A DNA stretch of 64,000 nt from Diplolepis rosae (GCA_030998225.1 JAPYXD010000704.1:6944001-7008000); one strand, 5' to 3'; shown: positions 10,066-21,596, numbered from the stretch's first letter. The notes: a model not told the origin generated them from the sequence alone. Made by a program: numbers and translations.

Positions 10066-11156
10066 ATTGAAAATATAAATACATCTAAATGGTTGTTTTG
10101 CCTTTAAAATATTTAATTCTTTACCTTTCGAATGCCGAAAACTCGAGTTCAATATCTCTTTTAGTTACCGAGTAATGTAATTGCTTATTAAGAATTTTCA
10201 AAATAACATAACTTTTAAGAATTAACATATACACCAGGAAAATTTTTTCACACATAGCATGATTTTTTTATACATACTGCAAGTATAAAACTATCATATT
10301 CAATGATTAGATGAGTGGTTCTTATTTTTTAACACATCCAAACGATTATTTAAAAGGGGGTTGTAATTTTTACATTCATTGCAAAATTTTTAACTCCGCG
10401 GTTTTTGATAAATTCCAAATATCAAAAGACCCAGTGAAAGTGCTTGCAAAAACGAATCTTTTGGCGCTTTGAACGCTTCAATTCGACCTTCCAATCTGAA
10501 GTTATTGAAGCCCAAAGTCGGCTGCATGTCAGTGAGATTTGAGCAACAATTAAACGAAAACAAAAATTCCAGTATATAGCTTTATCAATTTACTTTCGAT
10601 ATATTGTTGAAGAAAACTGATTACTTTGACGATCTATGTGTAATTAATTCTAACAGCTAGGCAAACGCGCGCGGGAATGGCAAAAATTGGAGTGGAGGGG
10701 ATCAGTCAGCGTGGCGCAAAAACTTGATTCGGCACCTTCATAATCGTCGCGCGCTCTTCACTGCCACTTATCTCGGCTTGTAATCGACCAAATTTGAAGT
10801 TTATTTTTTTAAATCGATATAGCAAATAAAGAGGAATCTAATGATGTACATACTTCTAGTCTGTTTTTAAAAGTTTATGAATGGTTAACGTCATTTGGGA
10901 TTTTTCTAATTTTGACATTGCACAATCATACAATTTTCGAAGATAATTCTTAAATACGCAAATACTTTTGCAAATCGTACACCCATTTTGAGTTCAGAAT
11001 TTAAATTCGCACAAAATTTTTTTTACAGCTTCTTTTTAATAAATTAACCAACACTTTTATCGGGATTTTCGAAAAAAAAATTTTTTTGAGAGATATATTA
11101 ATTTAAACTTTGAATAAAATGTTAAATTCTCTTGTACTTAAAATTCATTATCTCCG

Positions 11157-11538
11157 GTTTAAATGCGCGTGCAAAAAATAGCTGTTTTTCGACTATTTTT
11201 TATTTATTGTTCGGTCGCTGTGGCGGACGAAAATCAAATCTTTTAACTTCAAACCACAGCATTTTGTAGCAAATTTTGTGCTCTACAACTTTGCTCTAAT
11301 ACAATTTCATCATAAAACTGATATTTTAAGAGTAAAATGAGAAAATGTATTTAAAAAATGGCCTATTTTCGCACTTTTTGGCTTTGAACATTTTTTTTAC
11401 AAAACGCACAAGGAAACTCGAGGCGCAAAACATGGTACGTCAATAACTATGATATTTTTGAGCGATTCCAATAAAAATCTCGGATCTTGCTCTCACAACC
11501 ATCTTGAATTCTAATTCGACTGGACTAAAATAAAACTC
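11157..11538. repeat. Right arm of the internal 385 bp inverted repeat
   Basis: This is the reverse complement of 9678-10065, beginning TTTAAATGCGCGTGCAAAAA and ending TCGACTGGACTAAAATA. The 1.09 kb between the arms is AT-rich except for a short GC-richer patch at about 10650-10790. No gene was recognised there. Confidence 0.85.
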
Positions 11539-11931
11539 GTAAAGCTTGGTTTCTCGTTTTGTGTATACAAATTCATTACGTATTATCATATTGCAAAACC
11601 CGGCAAGAAAGTTTGCATTAAAAAGTATTCTTTTCCTTCACTTTTAAATCCGCATTTAAGTTTCGATAAAAATAAAATTCCAGTCCCCTTCAAAGCCGAT
11701 TTAAGCCATTCAAAGTAACCTTAAATATAATAAAATCCGAATTTTCCCTTTTTCGCATGGGATGGCGAAAATTTTGCGCCCTTCATTACTGGATCTGAAG
11801 TGGAGGGGGAGGGATAGTTTTCATGGAATCTAGTTCCTGCTATGTCCCCTAGATGTCGCTGATATAAATTCATTCGCCCCGCCACCATTTGTAAGTACCC
11901 CTTCAAAATACATGGGAGTGAGCATACCGTG

Positions 11932-12222
11932 TTCGAGAAGGTCTTCATACTGGACCACCCTATTTTTCTTATCGGTGGAAGCGCTGAAGCTGCGTCAAGG
12001 TCAACTCCATTTTTAAAAATGCAACCATGTATTTTTTTCGATGACATTATTACCGATTTTAAGACGAATTCAGCGACCTACAACACAAGGTCATTCTAGT
12101 CATCGAAAAAAAATACATGGTTCAATTAAAAAAAGTGGAGTTGACCTTGACGTAGCTTCAGCGCCTCCACTGATAAAAAAATAGGGTGGTCGAGTATGAC
12201 GACCTTCTCGAACACCGAAACT
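11932..12222. repeat. Imperfect palindrome inside the 3 kb element
   Basis: GTGTTCGAGAAGGTCTTCAT on the left mirrors GACCTTCTCGAACACCG on the right, and CAAGGTCAACTCCATTTTT mirrors AAAAAGTGGAGTTGACCTTG. The arms are about 120 bp, around a 45 bp centre that contains CAGCGACCTACAACACAAGG. Confidence 0.8.
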
Positions 12223-12499
12223 TTTTTCTAAAACATTTTTGGATATGGTCAATAGTTTGAGTGCTATCGCTCTGTCACACTTTATGTACCTCACCCTGTA
12301 TATGATCTAGGATCAAATCACAATACAATACAACCCTCCATATGGTTCCCAATGTAAATTCCCACATAGTTTTGACTTTAACTTTGGTTGGAAAACAAAG
12401 AACTGCATTTCTTTGGCAAAAGATCGTTGCTTACATCAGCCGTGTTTGCTATCGCCTTTCACTGATTGCTATGATGTAACTAGCGGAAGAAGCTGAAGA

Positions 12500-13140
12500 T
12501 AATGGCTGTATGTATGTTGAGAGGTGTAGGGAAAGCTACATATAGCAGTCAGAGGGATGTAATGAAATGTTCGGGATATCTGCACGCAAAAAAGAAAATG
12601 CTGATGATCAGTAATCGATTGCTGATTATAAGTACGCCGGTCGATCAGCAACGGCAGTTGCTGCTGAGCAGCATTTTTGTACTGTGGCTCAGTCTGTGCA
12701 CATACTGAAGGCCAGTGCTAAGCCTAACAGCATCACTAGTCACTACGAGTCAGTAAGAAAATGCTGCTCAGCAGCAACTCGCATTCTGAGGTGCAGAAAG
12801 GCCATACCTAATATTATCAACTACGATTCGCTGACCCGCAGTACGCGTTATAACTAAATAAAAGCATCTCACTTCCACTTTTTCAGTGAATCGGTTACTG
12901 AATATAAGAAACAAAGTACTCAGGGACAATATTTCTAATTTCGTGATACTTGAGTGCTGCGTTACAACGAGTGAATTGCTGCAAAGCAGCATTCAGCTTA
13001 CTGTATTGTAGAAATTTAGAAAAATTCTAATTAGAATCGAAGGTACTCTACTTTATCATTTTCCCTTGCGGAAACATAATTAAGAATCTCAGTTTCCGCT
13101 GAGCAGCACGAAAATGCTGATTGTTAGCATTTAATTTTTT
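12500..13140. repeat. Cluster of GCTGAGCAGC-type short palindromes
   Basis: TGCTGAGCAGC, TGCTGCTCAGCAGCA, GCTGATGATCAGTAATC, GATCAGCAACGGC and CGCTGAGCAGC recur between 12598 and 13110. They suggest a decayed foldback element. Short open frames in this stretch (12469-12992) have no recognisable product. Confidence 0.45.
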
Positions 13141-13647
13141 GCATGTGATTTGTAGTTCGTTCTGTCCCTGAAAAACTCTTTTTTATTATAGCGTAATTTG
13201 AAATTCAAAAAATCGGAGTAGGAGTCTTAAGGGGGCCGTCTACTTTCGAGGTTTCAAAAAGTCGATTTTTTTTTGCACATTTCGAATCTAGACGTTACTA
13301 GAAATGTACCCTGTGAAGGATTTGACTGGACATATGTTAGCTCACGAGTAGTGGAACGCCATTCACGGGCACTCGCGGTCTTTTCACGCGCCTCTGCGGC
13401 AGTTTCAACGCCTTTCCCGAAAAGTCGTGTTTTTCAAAAGTTTTGGCAACGGTTCTTTTAGAATATACGGAACATTGGGGATTTTTCGTTCTCTAATTTT
13501 TTAGCAGACATATCGCTAGGTCAGGACACGAGCTTTTTTGAGAATTCTTTTTTATTTAATTTCTACAGCCCTTTTTAGCTCGAAAAAAACGGTCGAATAG
13601 TATATTGCACTACAAGGGCAGAAATTTGAGATTCCTGCACTGCGCAC

Positions 13648-13849
13648 TACTATTACATTCTAAATAATATCCACTCATTGCAACTAATAAACATTAGCAG
13701 AGAGCGGACAAATTTTGACGTTTGAGGTTATCGACATTTTTACTCCCGCTATTATAGAGGGAGCGCATATAGCTTGACCAATGCATAAAAGTTAGACTTT
13801 CTGCCGTGAATTTGGTGCCGAAACCACGTACTTTCGACTAGGGTAGTAA
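13648..13849 (+). repeat. 200 bp direct repeat, copy 1
   Basis: The stretch beginning ACTATTACATTCTAAATAAT and ending near CCACGTACTTTCGAC is almost identical to 14336-14537 in the same orientation. Both copies are followed at once by an AATAGTATA palindromic element, but those elements have opposite orientation. Confidence 0.88.
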
Positions 13850-13851
13850 GA

Positions 13852-13985
13852 AATAGTATATTACATAACAAGGGCAGAAAGTTGAGATTCCTGCACTGCG
13901 CGCCAAAATGCCCGAGGCGAAGCCGAGGGCATCATGGCACGCAGTTTAGGGCTCTCAAATTTCTGCCCATGTAGTGTATACTATT
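13852..13985. mobile_element. 134 bp AATAGTATA palindromic mini-element, copy 1
   Basis: The ends are AATAGTATATTACATAACA and TGTAGTGTATACTATT. The centre is the GC-rich hairpin GCCCGAGGCGAAGCCGAGGG. The flanks GGGTAG(T)AAG on the left and CTTGCTACCCGGTCGAAAG on the right extend the inverted repeat about 30 bp further. Copy 2, at 14541-14673, is the near-exact reverse complement. A truncated half copy occurs at 13597-13646. Confidence 0.8.
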
Positions 13986-14042
13986 TTTCTTGCTACCCGG
14001 TCGAAAGTACGAAAACAATTGCATGTGTCCATTGGAATATAT

Positions 14043-14108
14043 TGATGCCTGCCCCGACATTTGCGGCACGAGCGGAGCGAGTGCTGCTGGTCGGGGGGGC
14101 AGGCATCA
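14043..14108. repeat. GC-rich nested cruciform
   Basis: TGATGCCTGCCCCGAC at 14043-14058 pairs with GTCGGGGGGGCAGGCATCA at 14090-14108. A smaller inner hairpin, GCACGAGCGGAGCGAGTGC, sits in the loop. The surroundings are AT-rich, so the structure stands out. Confidence 0.8.
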
Positions 14109-14335
14109 AATACATCTATAAATTAAGGTTTAGATTTCTATTTCCTTGTTTCCATCTTTGGTAATTATCATAGACTAGCATGCATCTGTCAACGGACTTT
14201 TTGGGTAAAGTGTCAGTTTCTACTATTAATTGAGCTTCAGTTTCAAAGTTTTTATTAATTTCTTCTTCATCTGTCGATTCATCAGATGATATGTCATTCA
14301 TTTTTTTATTTTTATTTTTGTTACACTTCAGTCAT

Positions 14336-14537
14336 TACTATTACATTCTAAATAATATCCACTCATTGCCACTAATAAACATTAGCAGAGAGCGGACAAA
14401 TTTTGACGTTTGAGGTTATCGACGTTTTTACTCCCGCTATTATAGAGGGAGCGCATATAGCTTGACCAATGCATAAAAGTTAGACTTTCTGCCGTGAATT
14501 TGGTGCCGAAACCACGTACTTTCGACCGGGTAGCAAG
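14336..14537 (+). repeat. 200 bp direct repeat, copy 2
   Basis: This is the partner of 13648-13849, differing by only a few bases (for example GACATTTTT versus GACGTTTTT). The low divergence implies a recent duplication or gene conversion inside the TTAA element. Confidence 0.88.
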
Positions 14538-14540
14538 AAA

Positions 14541-14673
14541 AATAGTATACACTACATGGGCAGAAATTTGAGAGCCCTAAACTGCGTGCCTGATGCCCTC
14601 GGCTTCGCCTCGGGCATTATGGCGCGCAGTGCAGGAATCTCAACTTTCTGCCCTTGTTATGTAATATACTATT
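14541..14673. mobile_element. AATAGTATA palindromic mini-element, copy 2 (inverted)
   Basis: It starts AATAGTATACACTACATGGG and ends AACAAGGGC-complement, then GTAATATACTATT. It is the reverse complement of 13852-13985 with a handful of changes. Its centre is CCCTCGGCTTCGCCTCGGGC. Confidence 0.8.
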
Positions 14674-15359
14674 TTTCTGTTAAAACGTCTGCCATTTTGG
14701 AAGAATTGGATATTTTTTCTGACCCAGGAAACGTGATAAGAATTAAAGGCATTTTTTCGTTTTTTCGTTTGAAGAAACCGGAATGGCGAAATCGTGCCAC
14801 AAAGTCGACTGCGACGTTTTTTCGGAGGCGCGGTCAAGGACGCTCCAAGGTCGCGATTTTAAAAAAACAATTGTTTCGATGTAATTTTTTTAAGTCTAGG
14901 AGTGTGCTAATAAAAGACGGATAACCGTTCCCAAATGTCATGTGTGGTTTTTTTGCAAACCATCGTTGGAAATAGGCTCGAAATTTTGGCGCGAAGGTAG
15001 ACGACTCTCTTAAACGGAGTGGACGCCTCAGGTCCTAGTCTACGAGAAACTGTTTTAAAACTAAGGAAAACGTGGCTTTACCCATCGAATATTTTGTAAT
15101 GTTTTTCTAAGTGGCTCTTATTCTTTAGTAACTTTTGTCCTGTACGGACGAGTGAAAACATTTGAAACCGCATAGAAATTCTGATTTCCCACGAGTGGAC
15201 AAAAACGTTTATTTAAAAAAAAAAAAGGATTTTAATATATAGAAGGTTCATTTGTTGTTGTTATAGTCGTCAGTCCTGTGACTGGTTTAACAAATAAACA
15301 ATTTTATCTGCTCCTGAATATTTATAGCTATAAATGAAATTATTTTTGGAAATATCTTT

Positions 15360-15905
15360 AATAATTGAGGGCCATTAATAATGTTTTCTGTAATAGAATT
15401 TTTCCGTACTATCGCTTCTTACCAATTCTTCAAAAATGATTGGATTTTAATAAATCATGACTTCTTTCTTCAAGGGAAATCCACCTAATTTGAAATTATC
15501 TATAACCTTACCATTTCTAATTTAAAAAATAAGTAAATAATCTTTAAATATATTATTTGAAGAAAAATGTATCTTTTCAAAGAATTGCTTTAACAGTTTT
15601 AGTTGCTGGAAACTTTACTTTCAAAATTGGAAATTGTAGAGTTATAGAGAATATTTTCCCCGACAAAATAAGCCATGATTTAATAAAGTCCAATCATAAT
15701 AAAAAAAGTTGATAATAAGCAATAGTAAGGAAAAATTCCATTACAAAAAATATTATGACAAGTAATATTTTTCTTAAGGTCTAATTTTTTTCCATAAAAA
15801 ATAATGTTCTTTCTTTCACAGGGCACGACTGTTAATATTTCAAGTCTCAAAAACGTAGGGAAACTTTTTCTCCAGACATGTTGTTTGGCACGACCACTGC
15901 ATTAA
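15360..15905. mobile_element. Palindromic TTAA element of the GTCGTGCC family
   Basis: The right end read inward is TTAATGCAGTGGTCGTGCC, then TTTTTGAGACTTGAAAT. Both arms carry the same inner motif in opposite orientation: CTATCGCTTCTTACCAAT near 15410 and ATAAGCAATAGTAAGG near 15715. The left terminus is not sharply defined. Confidence 0.6.
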
Positions 15906-17638
15906 CGTTCCTTTATGTACATGCTTATGAAAATATTATAAAAGCCATCATTTTTTGATGGAAGAAATAACGTTCTGCAGAAAATCGAACTTTCACTAGA
16001 TCATTTCATTTGATGGCAGAGCTTATTCGCTTCTACTCTCGACTTTTTTTGAAATACTAATTTAATAATTTTTTGTTATATTCCTATGATTAGATTTTTG
16101 GAATATTTTTGTTAACGCTCCAGATTTTTGATCTTCCTTATCATTAGTGAAATTACTTTCTATTTGTCAGAACAAAAATCTTTCCATCTGCTATATAGAT
16201 CCTCATGACATAATCTTTTTTCATCCTTATGAAATCATTCTCCTTCATTTTTAATATACCATCATGTGCTTAATATAATGTTAAATTCAATAACTATATA
16301 AATGATGACTTCGGTTACCTAAACTCTATAAAGCAATTTTTATTTTGAAAACCATAAGAGACCCACGTTTACAATTTTTAATAAACCACAGTTTGATTTA
16401 TAAAAAAAAGTCATATTTACAACTTTAGCAGCAAAAATAATAAATTTTAGAAAATCAAGTGAAACGTTGACATATTTTGTATTAAAGTTTTCTACCATCT
16501 TCCAGAAAGTTTCAAACGTTTTTCTGAAGTCAAATATTTTTTATGCCAAAAGTTTCAACGTAATACATTTTTTACAAAATAAATATAGGCTGAAATTAAA
16601 AATAAACATATTTTTTTAAAAAACTGAAACCGCAGTTCTCTGAGTGTATGTTTAAACATTGGGAAAATGTTCTTTACCGGATTCCAAATACTGATATATT
16701 TTTTCCATAATTCAAGGAAAATTGAAATTTTAAATTTCAATAAGTTTTGATTTGGTATACGAATTTTTTTCAAGTAGATTTGCAATATAAAACTCTAACC
16801 ATCAGCTTCTAAGAAATATACAACTTGGTTCCGTCAGAAGCAATGATTAATGACTTTAAAAGTCAGGATTGAGTGCCTTTATAGCTGCCTACATATAAAT
16901 CGATAGATGTCAATATAAACAGATTCTTATAAGATTAAGACTATATATTAGAAGAATCACTTTCTTAGAAGGGTCCATGAATAGCGCTGGCAGGATGGAT
17001 TGAAGGCTCAAAGTTACGATTGACGGGTAGACAGGTATTATAGCGTTTCTCGTATTTCCAGAAGCATTCTCGACGATTTGAGAAAAATTCATGGCTCATG
17101 AGACCTTTCATTATAGGAATAAAAATAGCTTTCAACCTTATCCTGGATTTTTAGAAATTCTGTAGGTATTTCGCCTTCATTTTCACTTCCTTTCTATTTA
17201 TATTCCACTAATAGTGACTATCTTCAATGTAAAAGAAATATTAATTCATTTGGAATTTAAAAAAAAATTAACAAGGAAAAAGTATGTTTTGTCCGTCGTA
17301 CACCAAAAGTTAGCCTTATTGGTGTCGTTTTGCGTCCGGAAAGTTAATTTTCCCGCACTAGTGCTTTAAAATTTTAAGTGTGCGGAAAGTCAACTTTCCA
17401 CACGCAAACCACCAATTTGGTTAACTTTCGGTATACAGCGAACATAAAATATCGTTCATATCACGTGCGAAACGTATTTTATGCGCGAGCGTGTCGCGAC
17501 TCGCTCTTGCGTTAAATTTATGCATCGTTTTCAGAGCGAAAAATTAATTTTGACGCACAGTAGGAGTAAATTAAACATTTAAAATAATTTTGAAAATATA
17601 ATCTAAATATATACAAAAATCTCACACTTTATTATATT
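15906..17638. other. AT-rich DNA with one small GC-rich hairpin cluster
   Basis: No gene was recognised. At 17310-17520 there are nested small palindromes, including GTGCGGAAAGTCAACTTTCC and ATGCGCGAGCGTGTCGCGAC, in otherwise AT-rich DNA. They may be another degraded foldback element. Confidence 0.4.
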
Positions 17639-18003
17639 TTAAGGCTATGGATCAACCAGATCACGTGACCAATTTCCTGTAAAAGTTCGTGTATGATAAC
17701 TTTTTTCTGTTACAAAATATCTACCTGAAAATTTGGAAAATAAAACTAAAGACGATAAAGAACGTCTGTCAACTTCGTTAGAGTGGACATTTTGAAATTT
17801 TTTCACAGCTTACTGTAATTATCGATAAGTTTTCCGATTTTTTTCAAAAGTTTTACTAAAGAGAAGTTAAAAGACGTGCTTTATTGTCTTTTGTTACGTA
17901 TTTCAAAATTTCAGAAAGTTGTTATGTAAATTAAAAAAGCTATCTTACATGAGCGAATTAATGTATAATTTAGTCACGTGGTCCGATGAATAGATGGCCT
18001 TAA
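17639..18003. mobile_element. TTAA-flanked MITE with CACGTG termini, copy 1
   Basis: The left end TTAAGGCTATGGATCAACC continues to AGATCACGTGACCAAT. The right end finishes TTTAGTCACGTGGTCC and GATGGCCTTAA. The inverted termini are about 35 bp, bounded by TTAA. A second copy lies at 50113-50559 and solo ends at 49501 and 28280. Confidence 0.75.
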
Positions 18004-18479
18004 GAAATCCCTTTTTCTACCTCTCTTGCACATTGTTTCATACCTCAATAAAGCCTCACAATCTTTGTGGTAACGATCTTTTTTCTATTTATTCAATCAA
18101 ATGTTTTAAATTTAGTTGCTTACTTTACGCATGCTATAAAAAAGTAACGTTCGCCACACAGGCGTAAACTTTGCGCCCTAATGACAGAAAGTACTATTGT
18201 TGAGAAACCATAATATTTTTAAATTCAATCACTGAATGCTATTACTGTAGGTTTATAAATGACTTTTGCTGGAATTTTGAACTTTCTTCGATACAAGCTA
18301 TGGAGAAAAAGTTAGAGCTAAATGCATTATCGAAACTTAGTCGACAATATTTATCTTTCTTTTGTTTCTTCTCAACATTTCGACTTTGGGAAATGGATTC
18401 TATCGATTACTGTGTCGTTTAAGAAAAGTCTTTTTAGAAAAGATTCATTCACTAAAACATGCGTTACATTTTCTGATTT

Positions 18480-18770
18480 CTAAAAGCACCCCCACTCATC
18501 ATTTTGCATCCCTAAAACTCTATCTTTTTCTATCGCCGCACTTATCCAAAGTGACAGGGAATATCCATCTTTTTCTATCCTATGTTTGGTAATATCTATC
18601 TTTTTCTATCCCTTAGTCTATACGCCGACTGAAGTAGTATCTATCTTTTTCTATATTTTTCTCTATCTTTCGTGATCGACCACCTGTATTTTTTTCTATC
18701 CCTCATTTATCTTCCCATAGTGCAAATTTTAATCTCTCTCTATATCCCTCAGTATCTATTCTTACCACGA
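18480..18770. repeat. Degenerate TATCTTTTTCTATC minisatellite
   Basis: ATCTTTTTCTATC occurs at least five times with variable spacing, in the pyrimidine orientation. The same repeat continues in the opposite orientation at 22110-22866, on the other side of the Penelope-like insertion. Confidence 0.75.
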
Positions 18771-18844
18771 AATGAAGAGTGCACTTCTAAAAGGTATTGT
18801 GTCCATTTTACATAGGAGAAGACTATAACTTCATTGGCCATAAC

Positions 18845-18858
18845 ATATATAGTAATCA
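18845..18858 (+). repeat. Target-site duplication of the Penelope-like element, left copy
   Basis: ATATATAGTAATCA is found here and at 22033-22046. The left copy abuts the element directly. The right copy is separated from it by about 36 bp of filler. Confidence 0.75.
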
Positions 18859-18930
18859 TTAGAAAGATTTGTGTCGATCAGTCAGGGTATAAAATTAAGA
18901 AACGAAAGACAGAATGTTGCGTTGTCAAGT

Positions 18931-18970
18931 GCGACGTTTCGTTGGCATGGGTACGCCAACCTCATCAGGC
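18931..18970 (-). ncRNA. Hammerhead-like motif, left Penelope copy
   Basis: This is the minus-strand counterpart of 21886-21925 and is identical in its core: CCTGATGAG, stem GTTGGC/GCCAAC, then GAAACG. Penelope-like elements are known to carry hammerhead ribozyme motifs in this position. Confidence 0.65.
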
Positions 18971-19258
18971 TTAAGCTTTATTGAAAAAAATACAAAAAAC
19001 ACATCTTATGAAACCAATAACAAATAAATAATACGAAAACAGACAATAATTACCATAATAAATAAGTTAAAATAATTTATAAAAGTCACATAACGTTAAT
19101 ATTTAAAAGCTGAGTCCGTCATTATAATAGGTGTTAGACGAGCAAACAGAGTTTGTAAACTAAGGGAATACATCGACGAGAGTTTATAGTATAAGTTAAC
19201 AACGAAGAAACTAACACAAATAAGAACCAATGTGTAAGAAATTCAAACCTAAATTCAA

Positions 19259-19794
19259 TCACGAATCTAATAATTTTAATAATGGGAAGTAAATTCTATT
19301 TAAAGTAAATATGTCCTCCTTTTTGTTGATACTAAATTTGTTGCATTTTATATGAATCATCTCAGAAGTTAGTCTTTTTTTATAATCAGATTCGTAATCA
19401 ATAATTTTAACATGTTCCCAATCAAACTCGTGATTAAATTCAGCCCGATGTTTAAATACGACAGATTCGCTATTTTTGTTGTTTTTATGTTCATTAATAT
19501 GAGTTTTTAGAGATCTTTTCCTTTCACCTATATATATGGCAGGACAGTTATGACACTTGAAGCTATAAACAATGTTAGTTTGTTGCCATTTTTCTGTGAA
19601 ATCCTTACCTAATTTAATAATTGAATTTAAACTTTTTTCCACTAACGGAATCGTAGAAATGTTATATTTTTTTAAAATTTTGGATAATGTTATAAAATTA
19701 TTATTTGAAAAGGGAAGACAAACTTTTTGTTGGTATTTTCGTGGGCATAAAGAGTTATTACTAATATTGGAATTGTCAGAAGAGTGATATTTAA
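19259..19794 (-). pseudogene. Penelope-like GIY-YIG endonuclease with adjoining RT tail, 5'-truncated copy
   Basis: The minus-strand frame runs uninterrupted from about 19794 to 19259. It includes a linker after the reverse transcriptase (PRKYQQK...), then EKSLNSIIKLG, then the GIY-YIG endonuclease core VYSFKCHNCPAIYIGERKRS. Residues after this read THINEH, where the longer copy has TRINEH. The family's second conserved Arg is therefore His here, probably inactivating it. The RT catalytic part is missing because of 5' truncation. Unlike the longer copy, this one keeps the 28 bp that put RT and endonuclease in a single frame. Confidence 0.85.
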
Positions 19795-21213
19795 TTAAAT
19801 CTCAAAAATGAAATTAGAAAAAAAGTCACTGACAATATTAATAATAATCTAAAGAAACAATCTCATATTTCTAATGAAGATAGAATATTTTCCAAAAAAT
19901 TAAAAACCACAAAAATTCTTTTTAAAAATAATCCGGACATTTTCTTTACAAATGCAGATAAAGGCAATGTCACGTTATGCTTACCAAAATCTACTTACTA
20001 TACAAAAATGCTCAACCTTCTTTCCGACACTTCTACTTACATTCCAATTCAAAAAAATCCCCTGAAAAAGTTGCAAGATAACACTCACAAGGTTCTTAAG
20101 GGTCTCAATGACAACAATTTTTTAAAACACAAATTTCATAATAACCAACTCACCTTAACGAATACTGTATTAACAAAATGTTATGGTTTACCCAAAATTC
20201 ACAAAATAGATTTGCCATTCCGCCCTATCATCTCGTTGATTAACAGTCCTACACATTTTTTAGCCAAAATCATATATCAGGAACTGAAAGAGATTATAAA
20301 AGTCTCTAACTCTCATGTAAATAATAGTTTCGAACTAAAAAGTAAATTAACAAATGTTAACCTTCTCGATGATCATGTTTTAATCTCACTCGATGTTAGT
20401 TCATTGTTTACTAATATACCCTGTGATTTGGTTTTGGAGAGTTTAGAGCGTAGATGTCATTATATTCATAACAATTGTAATATTCCGTTTAATGAAATTA
20501 TTAATTGTAATAAATTTCTTTTTAATAACACATATTTTACTTTCGACGACAAGATTTATAAACAAATTGTTGGCACCCCTATGGGTTCTCTAATTTCACC
20601 ACTGTTCGCAGACATTGTAATGGATGACTTGGAAAGTGATTGCTTACGAATTTTAAAAGATAACCATAATTGCTCTCTCCTCTTTTATTACAGATACGTT
20701 GATGACACCATTTTGTGTGTACAAAAAAAACATATTGAGTTAATCATCAATACTTTTAACTCCTATCATCAAAATTTAAAATTTACTCACGAATTACAGA
20801 AAAATAATTCAATTAATTTCTTAGATATGACTCTCATCTCTAGCGACAACCATATTATCACTAACTGGTTCCAGCAGCCAACTGCATCTGGTAGATTTAT
20901 CAATTACTTTTCAAATCATCCACTACAACAGAAAAAAAATATTGTATACAACTTGATAGATAGAGCGATTTTGTTGTCCCATGAATCCTTTCATCATACC
21001 AATTTAAAAAAAGTTAAACAACTTTTAATTAACAATGATTATCCAATTAATTTCATTGGTAAGAACATTGAAAAACGTTTGAATAAAATTAAATATCACT
21101 CTTCTGACAATTCCAATATTAGTAATAACTCTTTATGCCCACGAAAATACCAACAAAAAGGTTGTCTTCCCTTTTCAAATAATAATTTTATAACATTTCT
21201 ACGATTCCGTTAG
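19795..21213 (+). pseudogene. Penelope-like reverse transcriptase, N-truncated, prematurely ended
   Basis: The open frame covers 472 codons; the first ATG is at 20008, but family residues start earlier (ADKGNVTLCL at about 19953). Motifs seen in order are YGLPKIHK, RPIIS, the active-site SLDVSSLFTNIP (motif A), GTPMGSLISPLFADIVM (motif B), YYRYVDDTIL (motif C with the YVDD catalytic pair) and SINFLDMTL. All catalytic aspartates are present. The frame has no ATG at its true beginning because the element is 5'-truncated. At the C terminus a 28 bp deletion shifts the frame and gives TAG at 21211, cutting off the endonuclease. It acts, or acted, in target-primed reverse transcription. Confidence 0.9.
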
Positions 21214-21596
21214 TGGAAAAAAGTTTAAATTCAATTATTAAATTAGGTAAGGATTTCACAGAAAAGTGGCAACAAACTAACATTGTTTATAGCTTCAAGT
21301 GTCATAACTGTCCTGCCATATATATAGGTGAAACGAAAAGATCTATAAAAACTCGTATTAATGAACATAAATACAACAAAAATAGCGAAACTGTCGTATT
21401 TAAACATCGGGCTAAATTTAATCACGAGTTTGATTGGGAACATGTTAAAATTATTGATTACGAATCTGATTATAAAAAAAGACTAACATCTGAGATTATT
21501 CATATAAAATGCAACAAATTTAGTATCAACAAAAAGGAGGACATATTCACTTTAAATAGAATTTACTTCCCATTATTAAAATTATTAGATTCGTGA
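21188..21596 (+). pseudogene. Penelope-like GIY-YIG endonuclease domain, separated by frameshift
   Basis: The domain has VYSFKCHNCPAIYIGETKRS followed by IKTRINEHK, that is the GIY-YIG core with the C-x2-C pair, the catalytic Arg positions and the EH motif. It then carries FDWEHVKIIDYESDYKKRL. It has no ATG of its own; 21213 is GTG. It would normally be translated as the C-terminal part of the RT polyprotein. Separation is due to the 28 bp deletion between short ATAACATT repeats just upstream. The domain itself looks intact. Confidence 0.88.

Larger units (their letters stand above)
9281..12304. mobile_element. 3.0 kb element with ~105 bp terminal inverted repeats
   Basis: The left end CATATATAGGGTGAGGCAAT is the inverse of the right end, which finishes CCTCACCCTGTATATG. 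Similarity continues inward for about 105 bp past ACAGAGCGATAGCACTCAAA on the left. TATA-rich outer edges are compatible with a TA-type target, but this is not decisive. A second long inverted repeat and a palindrome lie inside. No transposase domain is recognised. The 108-codon open frame at 11721-12047 (minus) lies over the palindromic part and shows no family resemblance. A solo end of the same family lies at 1418-1655. Confidence 0.8.
13227..15013. mobile_element. TTAA-bounded DNA element (1.8 kb, composite)
   Basis: The left end is TTAAGGGGGCCGTCTACTTT and the right end is AAGGTAGACGACTCTCTTAA. These are inverted, imperfect, and each bounded by TTAA, the target duplication of piggyBac and Kolobok superfamilies. 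The subterminal block AAAAGTCGATTTTTTTTTGC resembles that of the elements at 26730, 27418 and 60437. The interior holds a duplicated 200 bp block and two small palindromic elements. A 122-codon frame at 14556-14924 begins inside one of these palindromes and does not look like a real protein. Confidence 0.7.

Noticed and set aside
14556..14924. 122-codon plus-strand frame in the TTAA element
   Set aside because: It starts inside a palindromic mini-element and crosses its boundary; no domain, and the GC-rich part reads equally well on the other strand.
21213..21596. Independent endonuclease gene starting at GTG 21213
   Set aside because: The truncated copy shows that it is the C-terminal part of the RT protein; GTG is not an expected start here.
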